A stretch of DNA of 64,000 bases from Rugosimonospora africana (GCF_016862975.1 NZ_BONZ01000086.1:27805-91804), one strand, 5' to 3'. Numbered from the stretch's first letter, positions 1-8,610 are shown. Translations and numbers: made by a program. The notes: a model not told the origin generated them from the sequence alone.

Positions 1-202
1 GGCACGCGGCGAGGGCGTCGGCGGTCAGCTCGTCACGGCGGCGGAATCGTTCGCGACCAGTCGCGGATGCGTCCGCATGGAGGTCACCAGCGGAGATCAC
101 CGCCGAGGCGCGCACGAGTTCTACCGGCGCCGCGGTTACCTCGACCAGGCAGGAAGGTCGTCCCGGTTCCTATGCGATCTCGACGACACCACCCGGTCAT
201 GA
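1..202 (+). CDS. GNAT family N-acetyltransferase, C-terminal part (cut by window edge)
   Basis: Codons run from base 2 to a TGA at 200-202, giving the last 66 residues of a protein that begins outside the window. The stretch RGEGVGGQLV is motif A of GNAT enzymes (Q/R-x-x-G-x-G/A), the loop that holds the pyrophosphate of acetyl-CoA. FYRRRGY near the end is the usual closing motif of the fold. The enzyme therefore most likely moves an acetyl group from acetyl-CoA onto an amine, but the acceptor is not visible. The next gene starts 47 bases downstream on the same strand. Confidence 0.8.
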   Translation, partial: ARGEGVGGQLVTAAESFATSRGCVRMEVTSGDHRRGAHEFYRRRGYLDQAGRSSRFLCDLDDTTRS

Positions 203-249
203 GGACCAGATACCGTCGACCACGGTGGTGACGGTGCGGTAGCGGGGCG

Positions 250-1527
250 ATGTGGCGACGGCGGGATCCCGATGGCCGCGACATACTCGTACGGGTGGTT
301 GTCGGGGAGGATGAGCGGCTGGTCGGCCACGGCGGCATCGTGGGTCTCGCCGTCGGACTGCTGCTGGTCGGTGGCGCACTGTCGACATTCGGCCCGGGTG
401 GCGACCCGGCGCTGTCGGTGGTCGCGACGGTGGTGCTGACCGCCGTTGCCGGGTGCTGGCTCGCCGCCTTGGCGCTCCCGCGCTTCAGCTGGGCGGGTCG
501 GCCGGCGTTGCCAGTGGTCTACTACGCCGGCCTTCTCGTGGTCTTGTCGGTGCTCGTGATGCGTAGCCCGTGGTTCATGGTGGTGTCGTGGGTCGCGTGC
601 GTCTACGCCTTCCTCCTGTTCGAGGCCCGCTGGGCGTTCGCCGGCGCCGCCGCGGCCGGGGTGGCGTTGACGGTGGCTCAGGCCGGGTCGCCGGTACCGG
701 AATCGAGGCAGTCTCTGCCCCTGTTCCTGATCAGCCTGGTCGCACCGCTGCTCGCGGCCGGCTGGTACCTCGGCCGGGAGAGCGACGCGCGACGGCGGCT
801 GATCGACCGCCTGACCCTCGCGAACCGCGAGCTGGCCGCGTCGTCGGCGGCGAACGCGGCGTTGCAGGACCGGCTGCTGGCGCAGTCCTGCGCGGCCGGC
901 GTACAGCAGGAACGGCAACGGATGGCCCGGGAGATCCACGACACGTTGGCGCAGGACCTGTCCGCCGTGGTGGCACAGCTGGAGGTGGCGTTGTCAGCCG
1001 ATCCCGGAGAACAGGGCTGGCGGGCCAGGGTGACGCAGGCACGTGACCTGGCACGGGACGGGTTGGTCGAGGCGCGCAGATCGGTACGGGCAATGGGACC
1101 CCGGCCGCTGGACACGGCGGCGCTTCCCGAGGCACTGCACCGGCTGGTGGACCAGTGGCGCGAGCGAGCCGGAGTCGACGCGTCCTGCCGGGTCGACGAC
1201 GACCTGCCGGCGCTGCCCGACCGGGCCGAGGCGGAGCTGCTGCGGGTGGCGCAGACGGCCCTGGCGAACGTCGCCGAGCACGCTCACGCGTCGCGGGTGC
1301 GGGTCTCGCTGTCGAGCGTCGGCGACGCGGTGCTGTTGGACGTCCGCGACGACGGCGCGGGCTTTGACCCGGCCCACGCCGTGGCCGGTACGGCGGACCG
1401 CGGGTTCGGGATCGGCGGCATGCGGCAGCGGCTGGGCGAGGTCGGTGGCCACCTGGAAATCGAGAGTGCGCCGGGTGCGGGTACCGCGGTCTGCGCGAGG
1501 GTGCCGATCGGCTCCGGGGTGAGCTGA
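250..1527 (+). CDS. NarL-type sensor histidine kinase
   Basis: Membrane sensor kinase of 425 residues. Residues 28-180 form about five membrane segments, followed by a short coiled region and the HisKA_3 dimerisation helix with QRMAREIHDTLAQ, where His230 is the expected phosphorylation site. The C-terminus has an HATPase domain with N-box NVAEHAHA, DDGAGFD and GFGIGGMRQRL. The stop codon overlaps the start of the response regulator by one base (TGATG), so the two are translated together and form a pair. No extracytoplasmic domain is obvious, so the signal may be felt in or near the membrane. The N-terminal 25 residues are charged and arginine-rich, and the true start could be a GTG further in. 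Confidence 0.88.
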   Translation: MWRRRDPDGRDILVRVVVGEDERLVGHGGIVGLAVGLLLVGGALSTFGPGGDPALSVVATVVLTAVAGCWLAALALPRFSWAGRPALPVVYYAGLLVVLSVLVMRSPWFMVVSWVACVYAFLLFEARWAFAGAAAAGVALTVAQAGSPVPESRQSLPLFLISLVAPLLAAGWYLGRESDARRRLIDRLTLANRELAASSAANAALQDRLLAQSCAAGVQQERQRMAREIHDTLAQDLSAVVAQLEVALSADPGEQGWRARVTQARDLARDGLVEARRSVRAMGPRPLDTAALPEALHRLVDQWRERAGVDASCRVDDDLPALPDRAEAELLRVAQTALANVAEHAHASRVRVSLSSVGDAVLLDVRDDGAGFDPAHAVAGTADRGFGIGGMRQRLGEVGGHLEIESAPGAGTAVCARVPIGSGVS

Positions 1528-2168
1528 TGGGCGAGCTGGTGAACGACGGGATCCGGGTACTGGTCGTCGACGACCATCCGGTGTTCCGGGACGGCCTGCG
1601 CCAGCTGCTGCGCGGCAGCGGGGAGTTCACGGTCGTCGCGGAGGCCGCCGACGGGCTGGAGGCGCTGGCCTACGTGCAGCGGAATCCGGTACACGTCGTG
1701 TTGATGGACCTGCACATGCCACGGATGGACGGGGTGACGGCGACCGCCCGGCTGCGTGAGGTCGCGCCGCAGACCCGGGTACTCGTGCTCAGCACGTACG
1801 ACACCGACGCCGACGTTCTGCCGGCCATCGAGTCCGGTGCCACCGGGTACCTGCTCAAGGACGCCTCACGGGCGGAGTTGCTGGCGGCGGTGCGCGCCGC
1901 CGCGAAGGGCGAATCCATGCTCTCCCCGTCGGTCGCTCGTCGGGTCCTCGGCCGGCTCCGGGAGCCGGTGGAGCGGGTACTCAAGCCCCGCGAGGTCGAG
2001 CTGCTCCGGCTGGTCGCCGGTGGCGCGACCAACCGTGAGGCCGCCGTCGCCCTGTTCGTGAGCGAGGCCACCGTCAAGGCGTCGCTGCTGCGCGTCTACG
2101 AACGCCTCGGCGTGCGCGACCGGGCATCCGCGGTGGCCGAGGCGTACCGGCGGGGCATGCTCTCCTGA
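1527..2168 (+). CDS. NarL/FixJ-family response regulator
   Basis: DNA-binding response regulator of 213 residues and the partner of the kinase just upstream. The receiver domain has the acidic pair Asp15-Asp16, the phospho-acceptor Asp61 in LMDLHMP and the lysine in LLKDA. The C-terminal LuxR-type helix-turn-helix begins at LKPREVELLRLV and ends with the recognition region NREAAVALFVSEATVK. The family is phosphorylated by its cognate HisKA_3 kinase and then binds promoters as a dimer. Targets are not evident; the neighbouring carboxylesterase lies 200 bases downstream and is only a candidate. A G+C-rich hairpin follows the gene. Confidence 0.92.
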   Translation: MGELVNDGIRVLVVDDHPVFRDGLRQLLRGSGEFTVVAEAADGLEALAYVQRNPVHVVLMDLHMPRMDGVTATARLREVAPQTRVLVLSTYDTDADVLPAIESGATGYLLKDASRAELLAAVRAAAKGESMLSPSVARRVLGRLREPVERVLKPREVELLRLVAGGATNREAAVALFVSEATVKASLLRVYERLGVRDRASAVAEAYRRGMLS

Positions 2169-2218
2169 TCGTGTGGATCCCGTGCCGCGTCCGGCCTGCC
2201 GGCGGCGTGTGGCCCCGG

Positions 2219-2248
2219 CGGCGTGGCCCGCGGGGCGCGGCCACGCCG
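2219..2248 (+). terminator. Hairpin after the NarL-type operon
   Basis: Ten-base-pair perfect stem (cggcgtggcc with ggccacgccg) around a 10-base loop, 50 bases after the regulator stop. There is no U-tract, as is common for actinobacterial terminators. It separates the two-component pair from the carboxylesterase. Confidence 0.45.
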
Positions 2249-2377
2249 GGCGCGCCGGCGCAATAGCCGATCGGTGAAAACCTCACCACCTATCGAGAAC
2301 CGACCGGGAGCCGATGGAGCCCCGCCGCCCGCTCGGCTGCCGTACAGACTGGACGGGTTACGGCAACGAGAGGGGAG

Positions 2378-4153
2378 ATGACCGTGGCAGCCTTCGAGGA
2401 TCCCGTCATGAGTCGCGGGTCCGGGGTGCACCGCTTCGGGGTGAACGGCAACGGTCGACGGGCGGTCCGGTCCGCCCGGTCGGCCGGCGGACCGGTCACG
2501 GCGCGCGGCCTGTCGCCACGTCGCGCACGAGGCCGCCGGGCGCGGGCCGCGGCTGGTGTCGCGTTGCTCGCAGTCGTGACGATCGCGGCGACGACGATCA
2601 GCGGGTCGACCGCTGCGGCCGGCGCCGACGCTGGCGCCTCCGCGGGCGTGGTACACACGCGGTCCGGTGCCGTCCGGGGACTCGCGGCCGGTGGCGTCGA
2701 GCGATTCCTGGGGCTGCCCTACGCGGCCCCACCCGTGGGAGCGCTGCGCTGGCGGTCGCCGCAGCCAGCACCTACCTGGTCGGGTACCCGCGACGCGACC
2801 CGGTCCGGACCGCCGTGTGCCCAGGGCGCCGCGCTGTCCGAAGCCAGCGAGGACTGCCTGTACCTGGACGTCACCGTGCCACGTCAGGCGCCGGCCCCGG
2901 CACCCCGACCGGTCATGGTGTGGCTGCACGGCGGCGGCTTCACCCAGGGCGCCGGCGGCGACTACGACCCGACCCGGATGGCGTCGCAGGGCGGGGCCAT
3001 CGTGGTCACCGTCGACTTCCGGCTGGGCATCTTCGGCTTCTTCGGCCATCCGGGCCTGCCCGGCTCCGGCACCTTCGCGTTGCAGGACCAGCAGGCGGCG
3101 CTGCGGTGGGTACGGGACAACATCTCCGCGTTCGGTGGGGACCCGCACAACGTGACGCTGTTCGGTCAGTCCGGTGGTTCGGTGGCCACCTGCGCCCAGC
3201 TGACCTCGCCGCCGGCGGCCGGGTTGTTCCAGCGAGTGATCATGGAGAGCGGCACGTGCGCGCTGGACTGGCCGGCCAACTCGGCGGCACTCGGAGACCC
3301 CGCGGGATCCTTCTTCAAACCGGTGGCCGCCATCCAGCAGGCCGGTGACTCCGCGGCGGCGGCGGTGGACTGCCAGCGGGACACCGACGCAGCTGAGCTC
3401 GCCTGCCTGCGGTCGCTGCCCACGCACGCGCTCGACGACCAGTTCGCCAACTTCGGCGTCGCCGCCACCGGTACGCCCGTGCTGCCCGTGGACCCCGAGA
3501 CCGCGCTGCGGTCCGGCGCCTTCCACCGGGTACCCGTGCTGTCCGGGCACACCCGGGACGAACACCGGTTGATCGCCGGCATCCTGGCCGCTGCGGGATG
3601 GTGGATCGCGCCAGACGAGTACCCGGCACTCATCGAACAGAGCTTCGGTGCCGACGCACCGGCCGTCCTGGCCCGGTACCCGCTGTCGCGCTACGACAAC
3701 GACGGGGCCCTGGCCTGGTCGGCCGTGTTCACCGACCGGATGTGGAGCTGCACCCAGATCGAGACCGAGAACGCGCTGGCCCGGTATGTGCCCACCTACA
3801 CCTACGAGTTCGCCGATGAGCACGCCCAGCCGTTCGGCGACCTCCCGCCGGACTTCCCGGCCGGCGCGTCGCACGCGTCCGAGGTGCCGTACCTGTTCGA
3901 CGTGGCCGGCCGTCCGCCGATCACTGGTGACGGGTACACCGACCAGCAGCGCGGGCTCGCGGCCAGCATGATCGGCTACTGGACCACGTTCGCCCGTACC
4001 GGCAATCCCTCCGGACGGGGCGCGGCGTGGCCCGCGACCCGGCCGGCCCACGCGGAGCAGCCCGCGCGACGACTGGCCCCCGGCCCCGGCGGCGTGGCCC
4101 CGGTCGACGGCTATGCCGAGCACCAGTGCGCGTTCTGGCAAACGATGCTCTGA
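2378..4153 (+). CDS. Secreted type-B carboxylesterase
   Basis: Alpha/beta-hydrolase of the type-B carboxylesterase family, about 591 residues and close to the family's usual size. It hydrolyses esters, probably outside the cell: a long arginine-rich N-terminus (about 57 residues) leads into a hydrophobic signal stretch at residues 58-80. The oxyanion-hole motif HGGGF is at 184-188, the nucleophile is Ser265 in GQSGG (most relatives have GESAG), and a late GASHASEVPYLF segment supplies the expected catalytic histidine. The acidic member is probably in GHTRDEHR. The AGGGGAG ribosome site abuts ATG 2378 but sits six bases before GTG 2384, so the real start may be 2384 or an ATG at 2408. The substrate is unknown. 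Confidence 0.88.
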   Translation: MTVAAFEDPVMSRGSGVHRFGVNGNGRRAVRSARSAGGPVTARGLSPRRARGRRARAAAGVALLAVVTIAATTISGSTAAAGADAGASAGVVHTRSGAVRGLAAGGVERFLGLPYAAPPVGALRWRSPQPAPTWSGTRDATRSGPPCAQGAALSEASEDCLYLDVTVPRQAPAPAPRPVMVWLHGGGFTQGAGGDYDPTRMASQGGAIVVTVDFRLGIFGFFGHPGLPGSGTFALQDQQAALRWVRDNISAFGGDPHNVTLFGQSGGSVATCAQLTSPPAAGLFQRVIMESGTCALDWPANSAALGDPAGSFFKPVAAIQQAGDSAAAAVDCQRDTDAAELACLRSLPTHALDDQFANFGVAATGTPVLPVDPETALRSGAFHRVPVLSGHTRDEHRLIAGILAAAGWWIAPDEYPALIEQSFGADAPAVLARYPLSRYDNDGALAWSAVFTDRMWSCTQIETENALARYVPTYTYEFADEHAQPFGDLPPDFPAGASHASEVPYLFDVAGRPPITGDGYTDQQRGLAASMIGYWTTFARTGNPSGRGAAWPATRPAHAEQPARRLAPGPGGVAPVDGYAEHQCAFWQTML

Positions 4154-4164
4154 GTCTGAGATCG

Positions 4165-4195
4165 GACCAGCGGCCCGGGCCCCGGGCCGCTGGTC
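4165..4195. terminator. Bidirectional terminator hairpin
   Basis: Perfect 14-base-pair stem (gaccagcggcccgg pairing with its complement) around a 3-base loop. It lies between the convergent ends of the carboxylesterase and the sensor kinase, so it can serve both strands. Confidence 0.7.
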
Positions 4196-4208
4196 GGTCC
4201 GCCGATCG

Positions 4209-5336
4209 TCAGCTGCCGCTGTGCGGTGACGCCATGGGCAGTCGCACCGTGACAACGAGCCCGCCGGCGGCCCGGGGGCTCAGGGTGAGGGTTCCGTCGT
4301 GTGCCTGGGCGATGCTCTTGACGATGGCCAGGCCGAGGCCGACGCCCGCGTGGTCGCTGCGTACGCGTCGGGTGCCGCGCTGAAACGGCTCGACAAGCGT
4401 GGAAACCAACTGTGGGGAGAGCTTCTCGCCGGTGTTCTCGACTGTGAGCACCACAGTCGTGGGGTGGACGCTGGTCGTGACCCACACCGTGCCCTGTTCC
4501 GGCAGATTGTGGACGATCGCGTTGTGCACGAGGTTCGTGGCCAGCTGCAGCAGGAGCGCGTGTGAGCCGGTGGCGGGGGTCAGGTCGCCGGAGGTCTCGA
4601 TGGCGATGCCGCGTTTTTCGGCGAGGGGAAGCAGCGTCTCACTGGCCTCTTCCGCGATGAGGGACAGGTCGACGTGTTCCCGGGTGAAGGACCGTTGATC
4701 GGCGCGGCTGAGTAGGAGCAACGCCTCGGTGAGGTCGATCGCTCGGGTGTTGACGGCCTGGAGGCGGTCGACAAGTTCGCCGGTGTCGCGGTTCAGATCG
4801 TTGCGGGCCACGTCGAGAAGTGTCTGCGTCACCGCCAGCGGGGTGCGCAGTTCGTGGGAGGCGTTGGCCGCAAATCTCTTCTGCTCTTCGACGTGCGCCT
4901 CGAGCTGCGCGAGCATGGTGTCGAAGGCATCGGCCAGTTCGCGGAACTCATCGCTGGGGCCTTCCAACTGGATCCGGTGGGAGAGCGATCCATTCGCGGC
5001 CCTGCGGGTGGCGTTGGTGATGCGGGTCAGGGGAGCGAGCATGCGGCCGGCGAGAATCCATCCCCCCACGAGACCGAACACCAGCAGGAACGCCAACGCT
5101 TCGGCCGCTCGCGGAAGGAAGGCGCGCTGGAGGTCGGAACGGTTGGGAATGTTGGCGCCGGGAATGTGAGAGTGAGGAGGCAACAGGAACTCGCGGTTGG
5201 GAACGTACCGCAGGAGGAAGACCCACACGACGGCGAGCAGCAAGGCACCGGCGAGCATGAGGAACCCGGCGTAGCTGAGGGTGAGTTTGAGCCGGACGCT
5301 CAGGCCGGGCTGCCTATCCACGGTCCGATTCCTCAC
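4209..5336 (-). CDS. HisKA-type sensor histidine kinase (VanS-like context)
   Basis: Classical membrane kinase of 375 residues. A first membrane segment (about residues 20-42) and a second (about 80-98) bracket a short extracytoplasmic loop of roughly 40 residues. A HAMP-like linker follows, then the HisKA motif NASHELRTPL with His161, the N-box NLVHNAIVHN and the G-boxes ENTGEKL and GVGLGLAIV. It is encoded after its regulator on the minus strand and the two genes overlap by 23 bases. The small sensory loop resembles kinases that watch the cell envelope, such as VanS. Divergent placement next to a VanY-like peptidase supports that reading, but ligand recognition cannot be read from the sequence. 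Confidence 0.9.
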   Translation of the reverse strand: MRNRTVDRQPGLSVRLKLTLSYAGFLMLAGALLLAVVWVFLLRYVPNREFLLPPHSHIPGANIPNRSDLQRAFLPRAAEALAFLLVFGLVGGWILAGRMLAPLTRITNATRRAANGSLSHRIQLEGPSDEFRELADAFDTMLAQLEAHVEEQKRFAANASHELRTPLAVTQTLLDVARNDLNRDTGELVDRLQAVNTRAIDLTEALLLLSRADQRSFTREHVDLSLIAEEASETLLPLAEKRGIAIETSGDLTPATGSHALLLQLATNLVHNAIVHNLPEQGTVWVTTSVHPTTVVLTVENTGEKLSPQLVSTLVEPFQRGTRRVRSDHAGVGLGLAIVKSIAQAHDGTLTLSPRAAGGLVVTVRLPMASPHSGS

Positions 5337-6009
5337 GTCCGGTCTCGGGTGCGGTGTCGATGCGGTACCCGACGCCAGGCACGGTGGCGATGATCCAGGG
5401 CTCGCCGAGTCGTTTGCGCAGCGCCGAAACCGTGATGCGGACGGCGTTGGTGAACGGGTCGGCGTTCTCGTCCCACGCCCGTTCCAGGAGTTCTTCGGCG
5501 CTGATCACACCGCCCTCGGCGGCGACGAGAACTTCGAGTACCGCGAACTGCTTCCTGGTCAGCGCGACGTACCGGCCGTCCCGGAAGACCTCGCGGCGGA
5601 ACGGATCCAGACGCAGACCCGCGATCTCCCGCACCGGCGGCCTGTTGTGGGCGCGCCTGCGGTCGAGTGCTCTGAGCCGGAGTACGAGTTCCCGGAGCTC
5701 GAACGGCTTGGTGAGGTAGTCGTCGGCGCCGAGCTCGAACCCGGAGACCTTGTCGTCGAGCCGGTCGGCAGCGGTGAGCATCAGGATCGGCATGCCACTG
5801 CGGGAGGCGACGATGCTTTCGGCGATCTCGTCACCGGACGGCCCGGGAACGTCGCGGTCGAGGACGGCGATGTCGTAGGCGTTGATGCTCAGCAACTCCA
5901 GGGCGGTGTCGCCGTCACCGGCGATGTCCGCCGCTATCGCTTCCAGGCGCAGCCCATCGCGGATGGCCTCCGCCATGTAGGGCTCGTCCTCGACGACCAA
6001 CACACGCAT
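5314..6009 (-). CDS. OmpR-family response regulator (VanR-like context)
   Basis: Response regulator of 231 residues. The receiver has an acidic patch in VVEDEPYM and the phospho-acceptor Asp51 in VLDRDVPG, where the residue after the aspartate is unusual (arginine rather than a hydrophobic one). The conserved lysine is in YLTKPFEL. The C-terminal winged helix includes LTRKQFAVLEVL and a recognition helix near NAVRITVSALRKRLG. The start is the ATG at 6009: the open frame extends far upstream, but only this methionine begins a normal receiver domain. The promoter faces the D,D-peptidase gene across 87 bases, which makes that gene the natural target along with autoregulation. Confidence 0.9.
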   Translation of the reverse strand: MRVLVVEDEPYMAEAIRDGLRLEAIAADIAGDGDTALELLSINAYDIAVLDRDVPGPSGDEIAESIVASRSGMPILMLTAADRLDDKVSGFELGADDYLTKPFELRELVLRLRALDRRRAHNRPPVREIAGLRLDPFRREVFRDGRYVALTRKQFAVLEVLVAAEGGVISAEELLERAWDENADPFTNAVRITVSALRKRLGEPWIIATVPGVGYRIDTAPETGREESDRG

Positions 6010-6096
6010 GCTCCCGATGCTACAAACCGTCAGATATCGTCGGCATACCGAAAACCACATACGTGCCGGCGACACCGCGCCGCCTTGACTGGCGGC

Positions 6097-6636
6097 ATGA
6101 GCCAGACGGCATCGGCGCCCCCGCCCGGCGACGTCTTTCACGGCGACCGCGGTGACACGACTACCGATGATGACCACGCCGTTACCGAGAATGACGGCGC
6201 CCTTCCCGGCGGCGTGACCGTGTTTGATGACCGGTATCCCGGCGTGGCCAACCTCGACCCCGATCTGCTCCGCGCCCTGCGCGAGGCGGCGACCGACGCC
6301 GCAGCCGACGGCATCGAGTTCTGCGTCAACAGCGGATGGCGGTCCCCGGAGTACCAGAATCGGCTTCTTCGCGACGCGATAGCGAAGTACGGCTCGGACG
6401 AGGAGGCCGCCCGGTGGGTCGCCACCACGGACACGTCCGCTCACGTGTCCGGGAACGCGGTCGACATCGGGCACGCCGATGCCACGGCGTGGCTGTCCGC
6501 ACACGGTGCCAGGTATGGACTGTGCCAGATCTACCGCAACGAGCCCTGGCACTACGAACTGCGCCCCGAGGCGATTGGGCGTGGCTGCCCTCCCATGTAC
6601 GCCGACCCCACGCACGATCCGAGGATGCGGCGCTGA
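6097..6636 (+). CDS. VanY-like M15 zinc D,D-carboxypeptidase
   Basis: Peptidase M15 family protein of 179 residues. Members cut D-Ala-D-Ala ends of peptidoglycan precursors. SGWRSPEYQNRL is the M15B substrate-side motif. The zinc site is visible as SAHVSGNAVD (His116, Asp123) and NEPWHYEL (catalytic Glu149, His152). No signal peptide or membrane anchor is seen at the ATG used here, and the first 35 residues are acidic and low in complexity. It may therefore act in the cytoplasm, or be exported another way. It is divergent from a VanRS-like pair, as in actinobacterial glycopeptide-resistance loci, but vanH, vanA and vanX are absent nearby. A housekeeping role in wall recycling is the alternative. 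Confidence 0.83.
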   Translation: MSQTASAPPPGDVFHGDRGDTTTDDDHAVTENDGALPGGVTVFDDRYPGVANLDPDLLRALREAATDAAADGIEFCVNSGWRSPEYQNRLLRDAIAKYGSDEEAARWVATTDTSAHVSGNAVDIGHADATAWLSAHGARYGLCQIYRNEPWHYELRPEAIGRGCPPMYADPTHDPRMRR

Positions 6637-6675
6637 CACTGCCGCCGCGCGGGCCGCCGGCGGCCTCCCTGCGAG

Positions 6676-6969
6676 TTGGTCGAGTCTGTGCCGACGATTC
6701 ATCCGCTCGCCAAATGCGGATTCAACACTCGGGCGGTACCGCCCCTGATCGTCTGCGAGGACGGTCCCGGTACGACCCTGCTGCGGGGCATCACCGCCAA
6801 GGGTGAGATCTTTCCGATCGCTTCCTCGGTCGATCTCGTGAACGATGTGACCGGTCCGACGTTCAGCCCGGACGGCAGCATCCTGTTCCTCAACATCATG
6901 GGTGAGGACCCGCCGAACCAGCCGGCCATGTCGTTCGCGGTCTGGGGTCCCTGGCGCAAGTACGCCTGA
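6676..6969 (+). pseudogene. C-terminal remnant of a PhoX-type (DUF839) phosphatase
   Basis: An open frame of about 97 codons beginning with TTG. From PPLIVCEDG onward it reads like the end of a PhoX/DUF839 alkaline phosphatase: LIVCEDG, LRGITAKGEIFP, GPTFSPDGSILFLNI and a closing FAVWGPWR. Intact PhoX proteins are several hundred residues long and carry an N-terminal Tat signal; neither is present. Upstream sequence runs directly back to the D,D-peptidase stop with no trace of the rest in any frame. It looks like a deletion remnant. The first 25 residues have no family resemblance, and whether it is expressed is doubtful. Confidence 0.65.
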
Positions 6970-6991
6970 GTGGCCCGCCGTTCGGGAGGCG

Positions 6992-7035
6992 ACGAGGCTG
7001 CGGTCTGACGATCTGACGTCAGACCGCAGCCTCGT
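6992..7035. terminator. Perfect 19-bp hairpin
   Basis: Left arm 6992-7010 and right arm 7017-7035 are exact complements around the loop atctga. It lies 22 bases after the PhoX remnant and 254 bases before the next start codon. It is the longest perfect hairpin I saw in the window and is a good terminator candidate. The rest of 7036-7289 is less G+C-rich and probably holds the promoter of the next gene, but I cannot assign -35 or -10 boxes with confidence. Confidence 0.65.
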
Positions 7036-7289
7036 TCAGGCCGCTACCCGTGTCAGAGTCTGGATTCACGCCTCCGGGGCGATAAGCGAAGAAACCTCGG
7101 CAAATGCTGCGAACCCGACAGGGATTAGTACCCATTATGTGATGATTCTTCCCATCGGGGCTTGTGGCGCTCAGTGGTCGAATCAGGAAGCCCGCCGCCG
7201 GTATGCGTCGTTCCGCGCGTACCCGTGATGCGGAGGCAGCCAAGGGGACGGATAGACGGCTCCGACAACCATTCACGGGAGGGAACGGC

Positions 7290-8468
7290 ATGATCAGTGT
7301 GCGTAGGCAGACGTTGGCGGTCCTGGCTGTCGGCGTTGTCGTGGCTGTCGGCGGTGCCGGCAACGCGGCGTCGGCGGCGGCAGCCGATCAGGGGGCACCA
7401 CCGAACACGAGCGCGGCGAACGACACCAGCAAGGCGTCCGCCGAGGGCAAAAAGTCCGACGGCGACAAGGGGAAGAAGGCCCCGCGCTTCGAGGTCCGCA
7501 ACCAGGTGTCGGATCAGGCGGAGCGCGACCCCGCGGTCGTCGATCCGGACGCGGTCAACACCTGGGGACTGGCCTTCGGGCCGGCGCCCACCACCCCACT
7601 GTGGGTGGCGAACAACGGCACCAACACGGCCACCGTCTACACCGGTGGCGTCAACGGCGCGCCCGTCGTGAAGTCTGACCTCACCGTCGACATCCCCGGT
7701 GGCGCGCCGACCGGTGAGGTGTTCAACGACACCGACGGTTTCGACGTGCCCGGGGCCGGCAACGACAAGCCGGCCACCTTCATCTGGGTCAGCGAGGGCG
7801 GCGACGTCACCGCGTGGAACCCGGACGCTGGGACCGAGGCGGTTCAGGTCGCGCACGTGGACGGCGCGGTCTACAAGGGGGCCACCCTCCTGAAGACCAA
7901 GTTCGGCAACTTCCTCCTCGCCGCCGACTTCCACGACGCGCGGATCGACATCTTCGACGAGAACTTCAACAAGCTTGAACTGAAGGACTCGCCGTTCAGC
8001 GACGACAACATTCCCGACGGGTTCGCGCCGTTCAACATCGTGGCGTTCGGCGACAAGGTATATGTGTCCTACGCCAAGCAGGACGCTGACGCGATGGACG
8101 ACGTGGCCGGTCCCGGAAACGGGTTCGTCGACCTGTTCACGAAGAACGGCTCGAAGGTGCAGCGCATCGCCAGCCGGGGGACCCTGAACTCCCCGTGGGG
8201 ACTGGCCTTCGCGCCGGACAGCTTCGGTCGCTTCGCCGGCGACCTGTTGGTCGGCAACTTCGGTGACGGCCGGATCAACGTCTTCGACGGGAAGAAGTTC
8301 GAGGGGCAGTTGAAGGACGAGAACGGTGAGCCCATCACTCTCGATGGCCTCTGGGCCCTGCTGCCGGGCACCGAGGCCACCGGCGGCGAATCGACGGTGT
8401 GGTTCAGCTCCGGACCCGACGACGAGCAGCACGGATTGGTGGGCCAGCTGATTCCAGAGGACAACTGA
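7290..8468 (+). CDS. Secreted TIGR03118-family beta-propeller protein
   Basis: Exported protein of 392 residues. The signal peptide covers about residues 1-30 (hydrophobic LAVLAVGVVVAVGGAGNAAS), followed by a charged low-complexity linker. The body matches the TIGR03118 family: NTWGLAFGPAPTTPLWVANN near its start, GASFxxxxx-like repeats such as KTKFGNFLLAADFHDARID, and SPWGLAFAPDSFGRFAGDLLVGNFGDG near the end. These are blades of a propeller; no enzymatic function is established for the family. The ATG at 7290 follows the strong ribosome site GGGAGGGAA, and a longer frame reading from 7164 lacks a signal peptide at its beginning. A hairpin follows the stop. It is transcribed alone. Confidence 0.85.
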   Translation: MISVRRQTLAVLAVGVVVAVGGAGNAASAAAADQGAPPNTSAANDTSKASAEGKKSDGDKGKKAPRFEVRNQVSDQAERDPAVVDPDAVNTWGLAFGPAPTTPLWVANNGTNTATVYTGGVNGAPVVKSDLTVDIPGGAPTGEVFNDTDGFDVPGAGNDKPATFIWVSEGGDVTAWNPDAGTEAVQVAHVDGAVYKGATLLKTKFGNFLLAADFHDARIDIFDENFNKLELKDSPFSDDNIPDGFAPFNIVAFGDKVYVSYAKQDADAMDDVAGPGNGFVDLFTKNGSKVQRIASRGTLNSPWGLAFAPDSFGRFAGDLLVGNFGDGRINVFDGKKFEGQLKDENGEPITLDGLWALLPGTEATGGESTVWFSSGPDDEQHGLVGQLIPEDN

Positions 8469-8483
8469 CCGGACCGCATGCGC

Positions 8484-8518
8484 GACGCCGCGTCTCACCG
8501 AGCGTGAGGCGCGGCGTC
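8484..8518. terminator. Terminator hairpin
   Basis: Fifteen-base-pair stem with one G-T pair (8484-8498 with 8504-8518) and a 5-base loop, 15 bases after the TIGR03118 gene. Confidence 0.65.
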
Positions 8519-8610
8519 CCGCGCGGCCCCGGAGACGCTGGAATGTGGACCGCTCTGGCCGCCGATGAGGGCGCCCCCACTCCCCGGACGCCGCCGTCCA
8601 TAATGGGCCG

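Noticed and set aside
2096..4255. A 719-codon minus-strand frame over the carboxylesterase
   Set aside because: Low-complexity Arg/Gly/Pro text and no family motif; the plus strand codes the esterase with all its motifs.
5314..6636. A full vancomycin-resistance cluster
   Set aside because: vanH, vanA and vanX are absent, so only a VanRS/VanY-like unit is claimed.
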